From Collybia mongolica (taxonomy: Eukaryota; Basidiomycota; Agaricomycetes; Agaricales; Clitocybaceae), in NCBI GenBank assembly GCA_013420905.1, contig JAAXNY010000005.1, positions 310,001 to 374,000 on the forward strand: 64,000 bases of DNA, written 5' to 3'. The translations under genes and the position numbers were made by a program. Numbering within the stretch: the stretch's first letter is position 1; every line of letters starts with the position of its first letter. The notes below the pieces were generated by a model. It saw nothing but the letters and a program-made list of their open reading frames with translations, was not told the origin of the DNA and searched no databases. This document shows positions 46,139 to 57,469 of this stretch, piece after piece.

Positions 46139-49100
46139 CTACTGATCAAGGGCATAAAATGTTTCCTTATCAAAATACTTGTTCAATAAAAAGTCTGTGC
46201 TGTATTCAAGGGTTGTTTCTTTTGTCAATCTTGGGTCAGCCTTTTTACCAAACCGTGGGATTAGGTCCACAGGGGTTCGCAATTGAGACAAATGGATGAT
46301 GTCACCCATCATTGTGTTGTCCCTTCTTTGTGCACGTTTTAAGATAAACATTCCTGTTGTTGGATCTGGATATGGCCCTGCTGATTCTGACATCCCTTGG
46401 TTGATTTGAGAAATAACATTAAAGCGTTGAACATAGGCAAGGAAGTGGTCTGTTCCTGCCAAAGTCTCAGTATGATTACCACTGACAACACGGAAGATAA
46501 GTCGAAGTTGTACAGGACAGTGACCTAGGATAGATAATATATAGTAAGCATTTTGAACATAATAATTAGCCAACTACATACCTTCTAAGCCACTATCTGG
46601 CCAGATCTTGTCCTGATCAATATTGATCAAGACTGTATCAGCATGTCCCACTGGCCATGCAGAAGAAGGTGGTGAAGCATTGACAGTTTGTGCTGGGAGT
46701 GCATCATGTGGCTGATGATATGTATAGTTTTGGAGCCGAACTTTGGTCCAAACCTCAAGAGCCTTGACATTGATTGGCATTGGAGATCCAGTTGTTGCTA
46801 TGCGGCGGGTACCAACCACAGGATTGTAATTGTTTCCAAGATTTAGATAGTCAATAAGAGCACAGTGGAGATCTGGGAGATGGAACATATCAGCTGTTTC
46901 ATTGACACTCATGCGTTTGAAACTTGGATCACGTGCGAGATGGAGGGCTGTGTTAGCAGCCAAGAAGGTTCGTTGGAGGTAGGGGGTCTCAGATGAGGGC
47001 ATATTTTCAAGATCAGCAGCTAACTGGAAATAATCAGCATTGATACGAGTAGCACCAGCCAATGGATGAGTTGGATCTATGTTTGATAAGAGAGAGGCTG
47101 TTGTATTGACTGTCTCAAGTTGTTCATTCTCTTCATCATCATCATTGTTAATGTCCAATGAGTGGTCAGGCAGGTCATGGAAATCAAGCCGAGCCTCACG
47201 AACAGCAGTGGCAAGATCAAACCGACGGCATTTATCTTCACGGTCCAGGTAGCGGCAGATTTGTGATTCAAGATTCTGATTGTTGCTTGAGGCTGATGGG
47301 TTTTTTATTTCAGTAATATGAGCACGCTCTGTGATATCTGCAGACCACTGGATGGCAACACCATTGTTGCGAATGTTTGGGACAACACTTTGCAGGAATT
47401 CAAGCTTTGGAATGGACCAAGCTTTAGCAACTTTCTTCTTCCCTGTGCGAGCCCCAGCTTGAACAATAGCTTCCTTGTTATCATGAAACTCTTTTAAGGC
47501 TGATTGGATTTGCTGACATGTATCTTCACTGATTTCAGGTGTTTGTGCCAGATAACGGAAGTCCATGAGAGCACGAATTGCAATGAGAAAGTTCTTTGGA
47601 ACAGCTCCATCAATAAGAGCTACAATAAATCGTTGAATGTCACGATGTTCACGACCTGTGACCTGCTTGAGTTTGGATATTCCCCCTCTGAAATGTCGAT
47701 ATCCTGTGTGGGGATGAAGGACAGAGAACCGAAAATCAATTTCGGCATGGCCAACTGCATGAATGCACCACTTTGCATCATGATCCCAGAACATCTTGTG
47801 CCAGTGGTGGAGAGGTTCAGGGGTGAGAAATTGATAAGGTTCTGCCATTGGCCAATCTCTCCAGAATGGTCGGTGAACACCATTTAAGCGAAACTTTTCC
47901 AATGCAAGAGTTTTGTATGCAACAAGATCCCAAGGATCAGTAGTCTCCTCAAGAGCATGTAACTGTGCAAGAGTAGTTGATGCAGTACGTGGCTCATGTT
48001 GAAATGGATCACCAAATTGCTTGAAGGTTGCCATTGTGACAGATGAGGTTTTACCAGCTACCCCAGACAAAACAGCTGATTCAGGAGTGTCAACGATGTA
48101 TGCAGCCAGCACAGGAAATGTATATCGAAGGTTTCCAAGTGGGTCTGACATCATTATGCCAAGCTCAGCAGCTTTTTTCAGTGGCTGTAGAATAAAGTCA
48201 AGACATTCATGAATAAGCCGAGATTCCAGTACCCCATGGATTTTGCTATCCGAGTGGATAAATTTTGGTACTGGGAGGAGGGCAAGAAGGAGAAAGGCAT
48301 GGTTTGAAGCTTTCATACGAAATCCCATATCAATATTAGCAAGGCTTAAAAGGAGTGGGTGAGCCATCTGTCCACCAGTCATTGCAGAGATGTTAGTTTT
48401 GTCTGAAGAAAGAACAGTTCCAAGAAGGGTTCCCCCGACTGGCAGTTGTTCCTATCAAGAGGTTAGATGGGTATGATAATAGAAGTGAGAGGTCATACCT
48501 GCATTCTCCATGCAACATTGCCTGTCATCCACTCTGTGTAGACACGCATTGCCCTTGCTGCTGTTTTATAAATACGCATTGGGGTAAAGTGTAAGTGGTC
48601 CTTAAGTAGTGGGTTATGGAGAAGTGACTGTATACATTCTAGTGGGTCTCGGTAGAAGAGTTTAAGATCAGCTTTTGTTGGTATGTTTGTTGTCCATGGC
48701 TTGCATAGCCACTCTGGACCTGTTGGGAGCATTTCGGCTTGTCCACGGAGCTGCTTGGCAGAGTGAAATGATAGGCCTAGTTGTTTAATCTAAGGTATTA
48801 CATATCAGAAACCTGGCATGAGTGAAGGATGATAGAACATACAAGAGAAAGAGAAAGGAATTTGTTTATAGATGCTACACTCAGGTTTGAACGAAGGAGG
48901 TATGATGCTAATTCCCACTCGTCTCTGGATGCAAATGGATAGTAGACATTTTCTGTGCGTTTTGATGCATGATCATCACTATCAAAGTTGTCCATAAATG
49001 TGGTTCCACCATCCTGTTTTGCAGCTGCTCCACTGAATCTCTCAACAAACTCCTCATCTTCATCCTCAGAACCTGAAGCTGAGTCTTCATTTTCATCCAC

Positions 49101-49334
49101 ATCCATTGGTCCACCTTGTTGTGACCATTGTTGATCCAGATCCTCAAATGCAGGTGCATCAGTTGTGATTTTGGTATTAGAATGTTCTTGCTGACGACGA
49201 TAGTGTTCAAGTTCTTCTGCAATGTTGGAAACTATATTGAAATGGTTTTGGCAAGATCCAGAAGGTTGGTTCACATGCGAAAGGACTGCCCTTCTGTCAA
49301 TGAACTTCCGGCCGCACTGTAAACATGAAGGCAT
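46139..49334 (-). CDS. Plavaka-type transposase (DUF6830 region)
   Basis: The start at 49334 opens with MPSCLQCGRKFIDRRAVLSH and a later Cys, a C2H2-like zinc finger typical of these proteins. An acidic segment (GSEDEDEEFVERFSG) and WELASYLLRSNLS follow. Exon 2 continues with LGLSFHSAKQLR and GPEWLCKPW. The third exon carries LLGTVLSSDKTNISAMTGG, then the long core with IPKLEFLQSVVPNIRNNG, IQWSADITERAHITEIK and ICRYLDREDKCRRFDLAT, which I know as the DUF6830 region of Plavaka proteins. A final exon ends at 46139. Introns lie near 48840-48790, 48490-48450 and 46590-46527. No stop breaks the frame. An upstream in-frame ATG at 49403 overlaps a plus-strand gene fragment, so the shorter start is preferred. 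Confidence 0.85.
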
Positions 49335-49399
49335 GATGAAGTGAGGTCGTGGGAACATCCTACCACCCAACAATCCTGTTAACTGCGCCGCAAACCCTG

Positions 49400-49860
49400 T
49401 CATCTATCTGGGCAATGACCAGTGTCAACTTCATTCTCCCATACTTCTGTATCTCTCTCGCACTCAACATCATCTCCACCATCGCCATTGTTTTGCGACT
49501 CCTCTACTACCGCCATCACATCATGTCCATGCTGGGCAGTGCCCACAGAACGCAGTACATGATGATTGTGTCGATGCTCATCAAATCTGCTGCAGTGTAT
49601 TCCACCTCTTCTCTACTCTTCCTCATATGAAAAGTCCAACAGTGCCAGCAGCGCAAACATTGCACCAGTTTGGTTGAAGATCAGTTGTCTGGGTTGTCAC
49701 CGCACTGAGTTCCATGCGTCACAAAGGTACTCTTGCTGTTACTCCCCCTTCAAAGCTCATGTGCTTTTATAACCAAAGTCAGCAGTGCCTTTTCCTATCC
49801 TTGCACATCAAAGATTGCGACAGTCAATGCAATGCATACCACAACCACTACTACTTCTCT
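49400..49860 (+). pseudogene. C-terminal fragment of an agaricomycete multi-pass membrane protein
   Basis: Translation shows the last membrane segments of a common basidiomycete family: VNFILPYFCISLALNI, ISTIAIVLRLLYYRHH, AVYSTSSLLFLI, and, after a frame change, NIAPVWLKISCLG. The N-terminal half is missing and the left side abuts the Plavaka gene at about 49400. The frame change near 49628 can be an intron or a lesion. Family function is unknown. Confidence 0.5.
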
Positions 49861-49871
49861 CTGACAATCCA

Positions 49872-50696
49872 ATGGACATTGTCCCTGACTCTGAACCTCT
49901 GCGAGACGAGTCTGGGGAATCATCGAGGAGAACCCAAAGTCCTACCAAGAGTCCCATAAAAAGAGCTTTTGCAATATCAATCCTGCAGAAACGATTTTTG
50001 ATTCTCTTGGCCTTGGTGAGATTTTTGAAAGACCAGCTCGAGTATCAATACCTTCACTTCTTCAAGCAGCTATTCGACATGTCAACGCTGAAGTTTCAAA
50101 AGTCATGATCTGCGAGACGTACAACAAACTTGCCTCAACTTGGCACAGCAATTTTAGCGAAACAGCACAAAATGAAATATACCATGAAGTGGTGGAGGTG
50201 AATGCCCTTGATGATTCTTTATAAACTCTCTTGACCTTCTACGAGACAGCGTTAGATGAGCTGGATACTAAGCCTTTCGTTGAAGACACTTTGGACGATA
50301 GCAGAACAGTGGGTAGGTTGTATCGGCTGTCTTTGTCTGGTACCACGGTCTAATGTAAATGTCAGTAAAGACATCGGCTCAAAAGCTTATCGCTACTATC
50401 GACGCAAAGTCTGCATTAAGCGGGTCTGATCAAACAGAAGGAAGAGGCCAGCATAAGCGTCCAGTGAAAATGATGCTCTATTTCAATGAGTCGCATGAAC
50501 TTGTGTACAAGTCCGCTCATGAACAATGCGTACAGGACATTACCCGTCTGCTCTCCTTGGCTGCATCATCTATCTCATTGCTCACCCTTCCTCAAACCGA
50601 TAGACCGGACGACGGTCTCCCACAAGGTGAAGAAAGATCGGAGCAGTTTGTCCTCGAAATCAGTGAATACTTTGAGCGGCTTGATGCGCTGCTTGC
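49872..50696 (+). pseudogene. Gene with Med11-like C-terminus, cut at its 3' end
   Basis: Exons 49872-49938, 49989-50197, 50246-50312 and 50366 onward join in frame. The first 115 residues are unrecognised (ERPARVSIPSLLQAAIRHVN, WHSNFSETAQNEIYHEVV), vaguely like a kinetochore Nnf1-type helix region. The last exon has ELVYKSAHEQC, ITRLLSLAASSISLLTLPQ, a SEQFVLEISEYFERLD segment, which I recognise as Mediator subunit 11. The expected closing part of Med11 is missing: at about 50696 the sequence switches to a sterol glucosyltransferase in another frame. Two genes may have been joined here, or one predicted gene may span both. Confidence 0.55.
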
Positions 50697-51364
50697 CATC
50701 ATGGAGGGGCAGGAACCACTGGGGCCAGTTTGAGAGGTGAAGTTTAGAATTTATCGCCTCTTTACTTAAGTTAAAACGTGCATAGCTGGGATTCCTACTA
50801 TTATACGGCCCTTTTTTGGGGATCAACTCTTCTGGGCGGATCGTGTTGAAGCTTTAGGTGTTGGATCGGGAGTCCGGAAACTCACTGTCCAGAACCTGAC
50901 AGAGGCTTTGGTCGCGGCTACAACTGACGTGAAACAAATCGACCGCGCAAAGTTGCTTGGTGAACAAATTCGCGGAGTACGTCATTTCCCCTTCCATCAC
51001 AAAGGCAGATAAGGATAATGAGGCACGGTCACCATATCAGGTCTTGTGCAAGTCTTTGAACAGCGTCATACAAGAAGATATTTTCATGGTTCACTTGTCC
51101 ACCAATCTTCACAATCCAGCGCCCCTGGACATCCGCGCTGGCCTGCCCGGGACGTGAATCCAAACACCCTTCTCATGTCTCGTCATGAAAGTGCGCTCAC
51201 GCTCTGAATCCGTCATAAGCGGGGCCAGCACACCTGGTGGTGGCGCGTTCAGAAGTCTCAGCGAAGGGGACCTGAAGAAGGCAGATGCAGCACTGAGTCA
51301 AGTAAACGGAACAAACAACAGCAATGACACAGTCAACGCAAAAGCCAGTTATATACCCGTGTAA
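50697..51364 (+). pseudogene. 5'-truncated sterol 3-beta-glucosyltransferase
   Basis: Starts abruptly with HHGGAGTTGASLRAG (50697-50736, intron, 50786 on). It continues IPTIIRPFFGDQLFWADRVE, ALGVGSGVRKLTVQNLTEAL and TTDVKQIDRAKLLGEQIRG to 50976. This is the UDP-sugar-binding C-terminal region of UGT80/Atg26-type enzymes that glucosylate ergosterol. The N-terminal two thirds are absent. A TGA lies 12 nt upstream of the first codon in this frame, so no upstream exon can be joined directly. Beyond 50976 the frames are less clear; a Ser/Asn-rich open frame ends with TAA at 51364 and may be the old C-terminus. Confidence 0.75.
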
Positions 51365-51813
51365 ATCAGTCTCACGATCTGAAATAAAATTAGCTTGTAT
51401 GAAACAGCACACATCGCCGATAACCAGTATTTCAGTTGTACATTATTGTTAAGCTTTTCTCTCGACGTTTCTTGTCCTGTCGGGGATCTATTTACCTTGT
51501 ATGAGACACGTACGTTATATATGGCGACGTGTATTGGACTGAAACCTTGGAATTGATGTTCTCATGAAGCTCCCTTTAGGGGCAACTCGGACGAACAAAT
51601 GTTCACAATACTCACAAAAAGGACCCATCTAGTAGAATGTCACTGATGACAGCTGTTCAGTTACATAGTTCAAATACTTTGGTTTCTCAATGGCGATTTC
51701 ATAGCCCGAGGACGGGGGCGCGGCATGATGTTTCACATTAATCATATGTATAGTTCGGACAGCAGCGTAGATAGTGTGGTGGCGTGTCCCTCTCCCCACA
51801 TACAAACGAGACG

Positions 51814-52660
51814 TTTAGATGAAGCCGATCTGAGAACGAAGATTTTTTTTAGTCCGATAATAAACTAAAGGGGAGAGTGTATGCAAACCTTGTTAGCGAC
51901 GTCCAGAGCGTCGTGGTCAGGCGTCAATCGCACGTATGCCTTCTTCTTGCCATCAGGTCTTCACCTCATTGTTAGACAAACCTTTGTGGGACGCGCGGAA
52001 AAGGAACATACCGAATGGGTGTGTTAATTTTAGCAGCCTGAACATCATACAACTTCTTCACGGCATCCTTGATCTGGCGTTTGTTTGATCGGAGGTCGAC
52101 GATAAAGACAAGAGTGTTGTGCTCTTCAATATTCATCATGGCTGATTCGGTGTTCAAAGGCCTGGGTACGGGGTTACTCTGTTAGTCTCGGGTCGCAAGC
52201 GTACAAGTGGGTGAAGCAAGACTGGGAAGCTGTGCTCGACCGAAACGGCCCTCCCATGGTCCAGTCAACGGTCTCATCCCTCCGTACACGTTCAATTATG
52301 CACCTTCTGACAGCCTTAAACTTCCCAGCCCCTTCTAACCTAACGCATTCTTTTCTCTCTCTCCAGTCGATAGCAGGAATAGACTCACGAAACAATTGTC
52401 CTAAACTGATCCATCCGGGGTGCGTGAGGAATTGACTTGCGGGGGTACTTCAGTGCACGCGCAAGCCTCAAGGTGTTCAGTCGGTGGAATGATATGGATG
52501 TCCTCGTCTTCCTGGAGGCATGAGCATGGGCCCCCTGCAGCGCGGCCTTTTTCGCTGCCCTAGCCTTGCTCTCCTTGGGCGAAGTTTTGGCTGATCATAA
52601 TTTCGTTTTTAGTCCTTGGTGCTGCGGTAACACAATGGTCGATTTTGTTGTCGTGGCCAT
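51814..52660 (-). CDS. RPL25: 60S ribosomal protein L23a/uL23 (yeast Rpl25), copy with doubtful first exon
   Basis: Exons 52590-52389, 52161-52012, 51958-51889 and 51828-51814 join in frame. They give [99 protein letters not shown]-stop. uL23 sits at the exit tunnel and contacts SRP. The 227-bp second intron is longer than others here, as often in ribosomal genes. The likely start MATTKST (52660) cannot be spliced in frame, because the donor position reads TT instead of GT. Several residues (FHRLNTL, MMNIEE, NTPIR) depart from what I remember as nearly fixed positions. It may be a decaying second copy. Confidence 0.72.
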
Positions 52661-53941
52661 GGCTTAGAGGGAGGAGGAGAACTTGCCTGAAGGCTACTTT
52701 ACATAAGCTACCATCTCTGATTGTTGGACGAAGGGGTGGCTGTGTAGGGTGGCTGTGGAACTGTACAGTTCCATATCACGTAATCAACTGCCAGCCCGGT
52801 CAAGCCGATAATCATGTACAGAATCAGTCAGTTCCTTGAGATGAGTCGGACGGCCGTGACGCTCAGTGAAAAAAAATTGTGTTAGACGGTTCCTAGTCCG
52901 AAATTTCGACATAGCCGGGGAAAAGTTGTGTTAAAAAATCAGCTCAAAGTTAGCCGAAATTTATATTTTTTTTTTTTTGACTAATGTCGAAATTTGTGAC
53001 TATTTTTTTTTACTGAGCTTGACGACTCTGGTGCTCTCTGATCTCTCGTCGCACTTGTTGGCCTTGGCCCGTTGACGGCTTGGAGTCCGCTGAAACCGGT
53101 GCTTGGTGAAGCTTGTGTGTAGAACTGTTGTATTCGACCGTGTCACACTTGGCTTTCTGTCCATTGGGCTAGCGATACACAACGGCTCTTCCAGTAAAAC
53201 CACTCTTCAAGCCAATCAAAGCAACCGTCAACACCGTATCTTGTAATTAACTGAATTCATGGAACCTGATGGAGGCTTCAACCTTCGTGAATTGATGTGG
53301 GACGCGAACAATACCAACTATTTCGTAGGTGAGTAGGTTGGCTCGTATGACCTTTCTGACACTGATATATTTCAAAGTTGCCTCGTTGACTTTGCTCATG
53401 TTCGTCAAATAATTTAAACCTCGAATCGGGACAGTTCGTGTCTAATATCATGTCAGATATGACTACCTCATCAGTTTACGTGAAGAAGTAATAACACCTC
53501 CACAAGCTCTATGTCACTATAGATACTGACACGTGTGCACAAGGTCGACCTGTATGGAAGAGTCATTGGAGTATAACAAAAGGTGTATATGTTCGTCTTA
53601 ATCTACCTGTTTCGACTTGCAATTTGTTTGACTCACCATGCGGACAGAGTTGGAGACCACTAAAGAAGGACTGGGAGTGGCCCAAGCAAAAACGGTTGAG
53701 TCCTCCCAGGCGGAAGTAACAACGTCGCGTGCAGATCTGGTGGTGTCCAAATATGTCGTGACAGCTCTGGGGGCGGAGTGGCTGCAACTTTGTGCATTTA
53801 GGGTTGTATAATATTATTTGACACGTGATTGCATACTGAACCAAATTCACCAGTCACACTGCCACGTCCTACTCACCTGGAGCCTATGCACAACACTCAA
53901 AACATCGTCTCATTGACCATCCTTCTGTAACTCTCCCACTC
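52661..53941. other. No supported gene
   Basis: Upstream of the RPL25-like copy. Contains poly-A/T tracts near 52870-53020. A short start (MEPDGGFNLRELMWDANN, 53259-53328, followed by a GTGAGT donor) might be a first exon of an unknown gene, but the continuation is not found. Confidence 0.4.
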
Positions 53942-56674
53942 ATGGTGCAAGGCAAACATATACTATCGGAGGATGAGGATGAGTGTCAGCAACCGGTGAA
54001 CAAGTCACAGAGGACAGCAGACATTGAAGGTGAGCATTCACATACTCCTGTCATATTCACGTTATCAAGTTAATCTTTAGAAACTCAGTTGATACGACCA
54101 TCCCAAGGTCACGAGGGTAAGCTTTGTTTTATTTATTACCTTTTGCATTATGAGACATTCCCATCCAGGCCACAGTGACAAACGACCAAAACGGGCTAAC
54201 CACGGCAAAGGAGGAGTAGTCGCCCAACTTCTAAAGGTGGGCAAACAGATAACTCAAACACGCAAGAAGAAACCAATCACAACAGAATTGGGAAATAATA
54301 TGCCTAAAGAAGTAACTCTGAACATAATGGCTCCGCCAGTAGTGAAAACCAGGGTTAGAAAAGGCATGGAAAGCATTGTGAGTACTTGGCTTTTCATCTC
54401 AATCACAACTGACATCAATAGCCCACGATTATCCCCTTGCATAAGGAAGACCCTCCCCTTGGATCAGGTCCTCCACAGCCTATTGCCCAAAACCACATTG
54501 ACAACACAGACACTCGCTTCGGGTTCCGAGCTGGTCCACGTGGTACACGTACATCACATTCAAAAGCCCTGGGATCTCACATACCCATTCCAGCCACTCA
54601 CGTGCCAGCCTCAATAGTACATCGAAGACCTGTGCTACTGCCCAAATTCCAACTGCACGCGGACCATCAAAGCCAAGTAGAACAAAAGAAACTCAAGCAA
54701 GCCACGTCTAGGGTTGCCGCAGGTGAAAAACATTGCCCAACTCTTCTATCAACAAAAGCCCAAATTCTGGACTGTATACTGACACCTCAACCAGACCGTG
54801 CACTTTCTGAGGTTATTCCAGACTCTGAAGAAGAGCATCAAAGCTCCCACAGTGATTCGGAACAGAGTCAAAAAGACAAGAGTGACAGCTGTAGTGGGGA
54901 GGAGGATGGAGGTTCCAAAGGCTCAGTTCGCAGCGACAGTGGGGGGGACAGAGAGAACCCTTTTGATGAAGGCCAAGGTGATACAATAGTTAATCTCCTT
55001 GATTTGGTTGATAAACATGACCCAGATGACATGATAGAAATGCAACAAGATCCGAACGCAAATGATGCATACAATGAAAACCGTGAGTTTCTTGTTGACA
55101 ACTACATTTCTGACATCAACTTTAACATAGAAAATATGGATATTGATGAAGAATCACCAGGCGAAGAGGATGAACATTATGCTCGGGAACTTCACCGGCA
55201 TTCCATCCCAGGTAAGCATAAAGTTTAGTCGGTTGCATCAATTTCACAGCAGTATTATACTTCTATAGCTGATGCACCCCAATCGCCTGACGCATACTCT
55301 GTGCTGGCTTTGCACCATGCAACGAACCGAAAAATCCGTGCCCCAGATCCCATTGATCTTGATCATCCTAACAGCCACCGAAACCCTATCACCAACCCTT
55401 CAAGGCACCGCCGCAATCATTCACATGGCACTAAGGGTGCCAACAATGAGGACGTCAATGATGAGGATGTCAACAATGAGGATGCCAGTGACGAGGATGC
55501 TGATGATGGGGATGATCCCATACTGCCCCCCTCGAAGACCCGCATGCCACGGAATTCTCAAAATATTACTGACAAATCCCCAACACGTACACAGTTGGGT
55601 TTCTACAGTGACAGTCCTGTGTGGATGAACCTTATTGAGTTTGCGAAGAATCACCACCGCCTACATCTCTATACCAGCAAGAACAGTTTCCCTGAACGTG
55701 CAGCAGCCACCTTGGGTATTGCATTAAAAAGTATTATGCAAGGTATCTTGATTCATGAGAGTGATCCTGACTCTGAGCCTCTCGATGACTGTGAGTATTT
55801 GAATTTCACACCACTTCATGCTGAATCATGCTTTTCGTTAGATTACTTTGATAAACATGCTTTGTCAATTCTTGTATGTCATATTAACATCTCCCCCTTG
55901 TATTTCTAATCTCGTGCGATTTCAAGATATTTGAGGATGGTGCATCCTACCATGGTAAAATGAAGACTATAGGCCGCGAGATTTTGCTCGCCCACTTCCA
56001 AGATGTTCTACGGCCCCGTCTAGACAAGAAGACCTTCAAAAACAAATCAGTGCGCCTTGCAAAAATTGTTAGTGATGTCAAGGCCTTGCTGCACCATGGG
56101 TCATTTTTGCGAGGTGGTCTTGATAAAAATGTATCGGATATTTTCTTCGGGTTTGAAAATATATATTAACCTTCCTCTATACCAGGGAAAGACAAAGAAC
56201 TTTGGACATGCCGTCCTTGCAGACCTATGTCAACAATTTTATTACGGAAATAAAGATAGTCTGGGTATTTTATTTCCAAATCATTTCTGCTCGGAGCTCC
56301 CGCGCCCATGTTTAGCCATGGCATGTGCTTGTGTATGTTTAGTATTTGAGCCTCAGCCTTGCCTCACTAACCCTAAAAACACCTTGCAGCTTGTTAACTG
56401 CCTCCGCGAATATGTGACAGGAATACACATTTCCATCAGCTTCGAAGGCAAGGTGTTTGGACCAGTACAGACTTCAATGCTTGACCTGATCCATGAGCTC
56501 GATAACCATACCTATCATAGTTCCCGAATTACTCAGTTATTGGAGGACATTGCTTGGGCAGGAGGGTATGTAGTTTTTGATCAATCATTTAGTGGTGCTG
56601 ATATGGTATTTAGGGTACAATCAGGGAAAGATTCTAACAAGATTGACCTCGGTTTTTGTAATGTTCTTGATTGA
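53942..56674 (+). CDS. DUF6532-domain protein
   Basis: Begins MVQGKHILSEDEDECQQ. Several small exons up to 54380 are joined by GT-AG introns, then a long Ser/Glu-rich region (54437-55212) with acidic clusters, and a tandem NEDVNDEDVNNEDASDED stretch (55438-55510). The C-terminal part matches the basidiomycete DUF6532 pattern: FPERAAATLGIALKSIM, IGREILLAHFQDVLRPRL, KIVSDVKALLHHGSFLRGGL, KNFGHAVLADLCQQFYYG, ACACLVNCLREYVTGI and MLDLIHELDNHTYHSSR. Introns near 55791-55841, 55873-55926, 56132-56187 and 56335-56389 keep frame. Function is unknown; such genes are often plentiful and I recall them near transposons. The last 90 codons are less certain. Confidence 0.75.
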
Positions 56675-57057
56675 TTGTTGGACTTAGCTACTAGAATCCT
56701 TGTTACCCATTAAATTCGTAGACAATGGCCCACCACACCAAAAATATGGCAATGTAATGGAATACTGTTTGCCCTATTCTTCCAGGCTGTACAAATCTCA
56801 AAAGCAAGGGGTGTATCTGCAGACTAGAACTGTATTCTCTTATGCTCTGCACAGTAATAGGTGTAATCTCCTATGCTCTGCCCAGTAATAAGTGGAGCTA
56901 TTCAGAACCTTGTAGCACTTTACAGGAGGGCATAAATTGAATTATGACTGCTGAGAGCTGTGGAGGTCTGCACAGAATTGTACAGCAACAGAACCTACTC
57001 TATGGCATCTATGGCACTATGGGTGTCTATGGGTATCTATGCAGGGCTGCTAGCAGA
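56675..57057. repeat. Subterminal repeat cluster
   Basis: Two close copies of CTTATGCTCTGCACAGTAAT / CCTATGCTCTGCCCAGTAAT (56838-56890) are followed by CTATGG-rich sequence (57000-57040). These resemble, in inverted order, 45870-46060. No gene. Confidence 0.5.
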
Positions 57058-57169
57058 TCTCCACAGGGGACCCAGGATTTGCTGATGGATGGCACAATAA
57101 ATACCCCTACTCGCAGAATTTCGATTTTGGAGGAAGTCTTGTGTCGCCACAACGCTGCCTACGGTTATT

Positions 57170-57365
57170 TCGGGAAGCATGCTCCGTTTTCTCTATCTCT
57201 GAATGGAAAAATCGTCATCAATGTCCCTGGGCGCGCTTCCCCCAACGTGATTCGGCGCCTAATGCAAATGCGTCTGACATGGTTGGGATCTTAGATCGGC
57301 CTTGGATCCTTCCATCTCAGAGCAACTATTCATTAACGCGCAGCCGGTGATGGCGGATCCAAGAA
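57170..57365 (+). repeat. Dispersed duplicate of 61345-61560
   Basis: Shares CATGCTCC/AGATGCTCC, TCGAATGG-like, TTCGGCGCCTAATGCA, GGATCCTT-CATCTCAG and CAACTATTCAT blocks in the same order. Identity is patchy, so the copies are old. Neither keeps a convincing reading frame. Confidence 0.5.
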
Positions 57366-57469
57366 TATGGCCCTTTGAAGTTGTCAGTTTTGTTCGCAGT
57401 TGCTGAATCCGTTTGTGACTTTCTATCCTAAGCGCAAACAATCCAAATGGCTTTAAACGGTAGTCGTTT

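Larger units (their letters stand above)
45871..57057. mobile_element. Possible composite Plavaka-type element with captured host DNA
   Basis: The left edge begins GCTGACAGACCCTG with CCCATAG and ATCCATAG following. The reverse complement of the right edge begins GCTAGCAGCCCTGC with CCCATAG and ACCCATAG following. Inside each edge lie CTGCACAG/CTGCCCAG motifs. Between them are a Plavaka transposase, gene fragments of host origin, an RPL23A copy and a DUF6532 gene. No target duplication was found, so the limits are tentative; the two ends could belong to two related elements. Confidence 0.35.
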
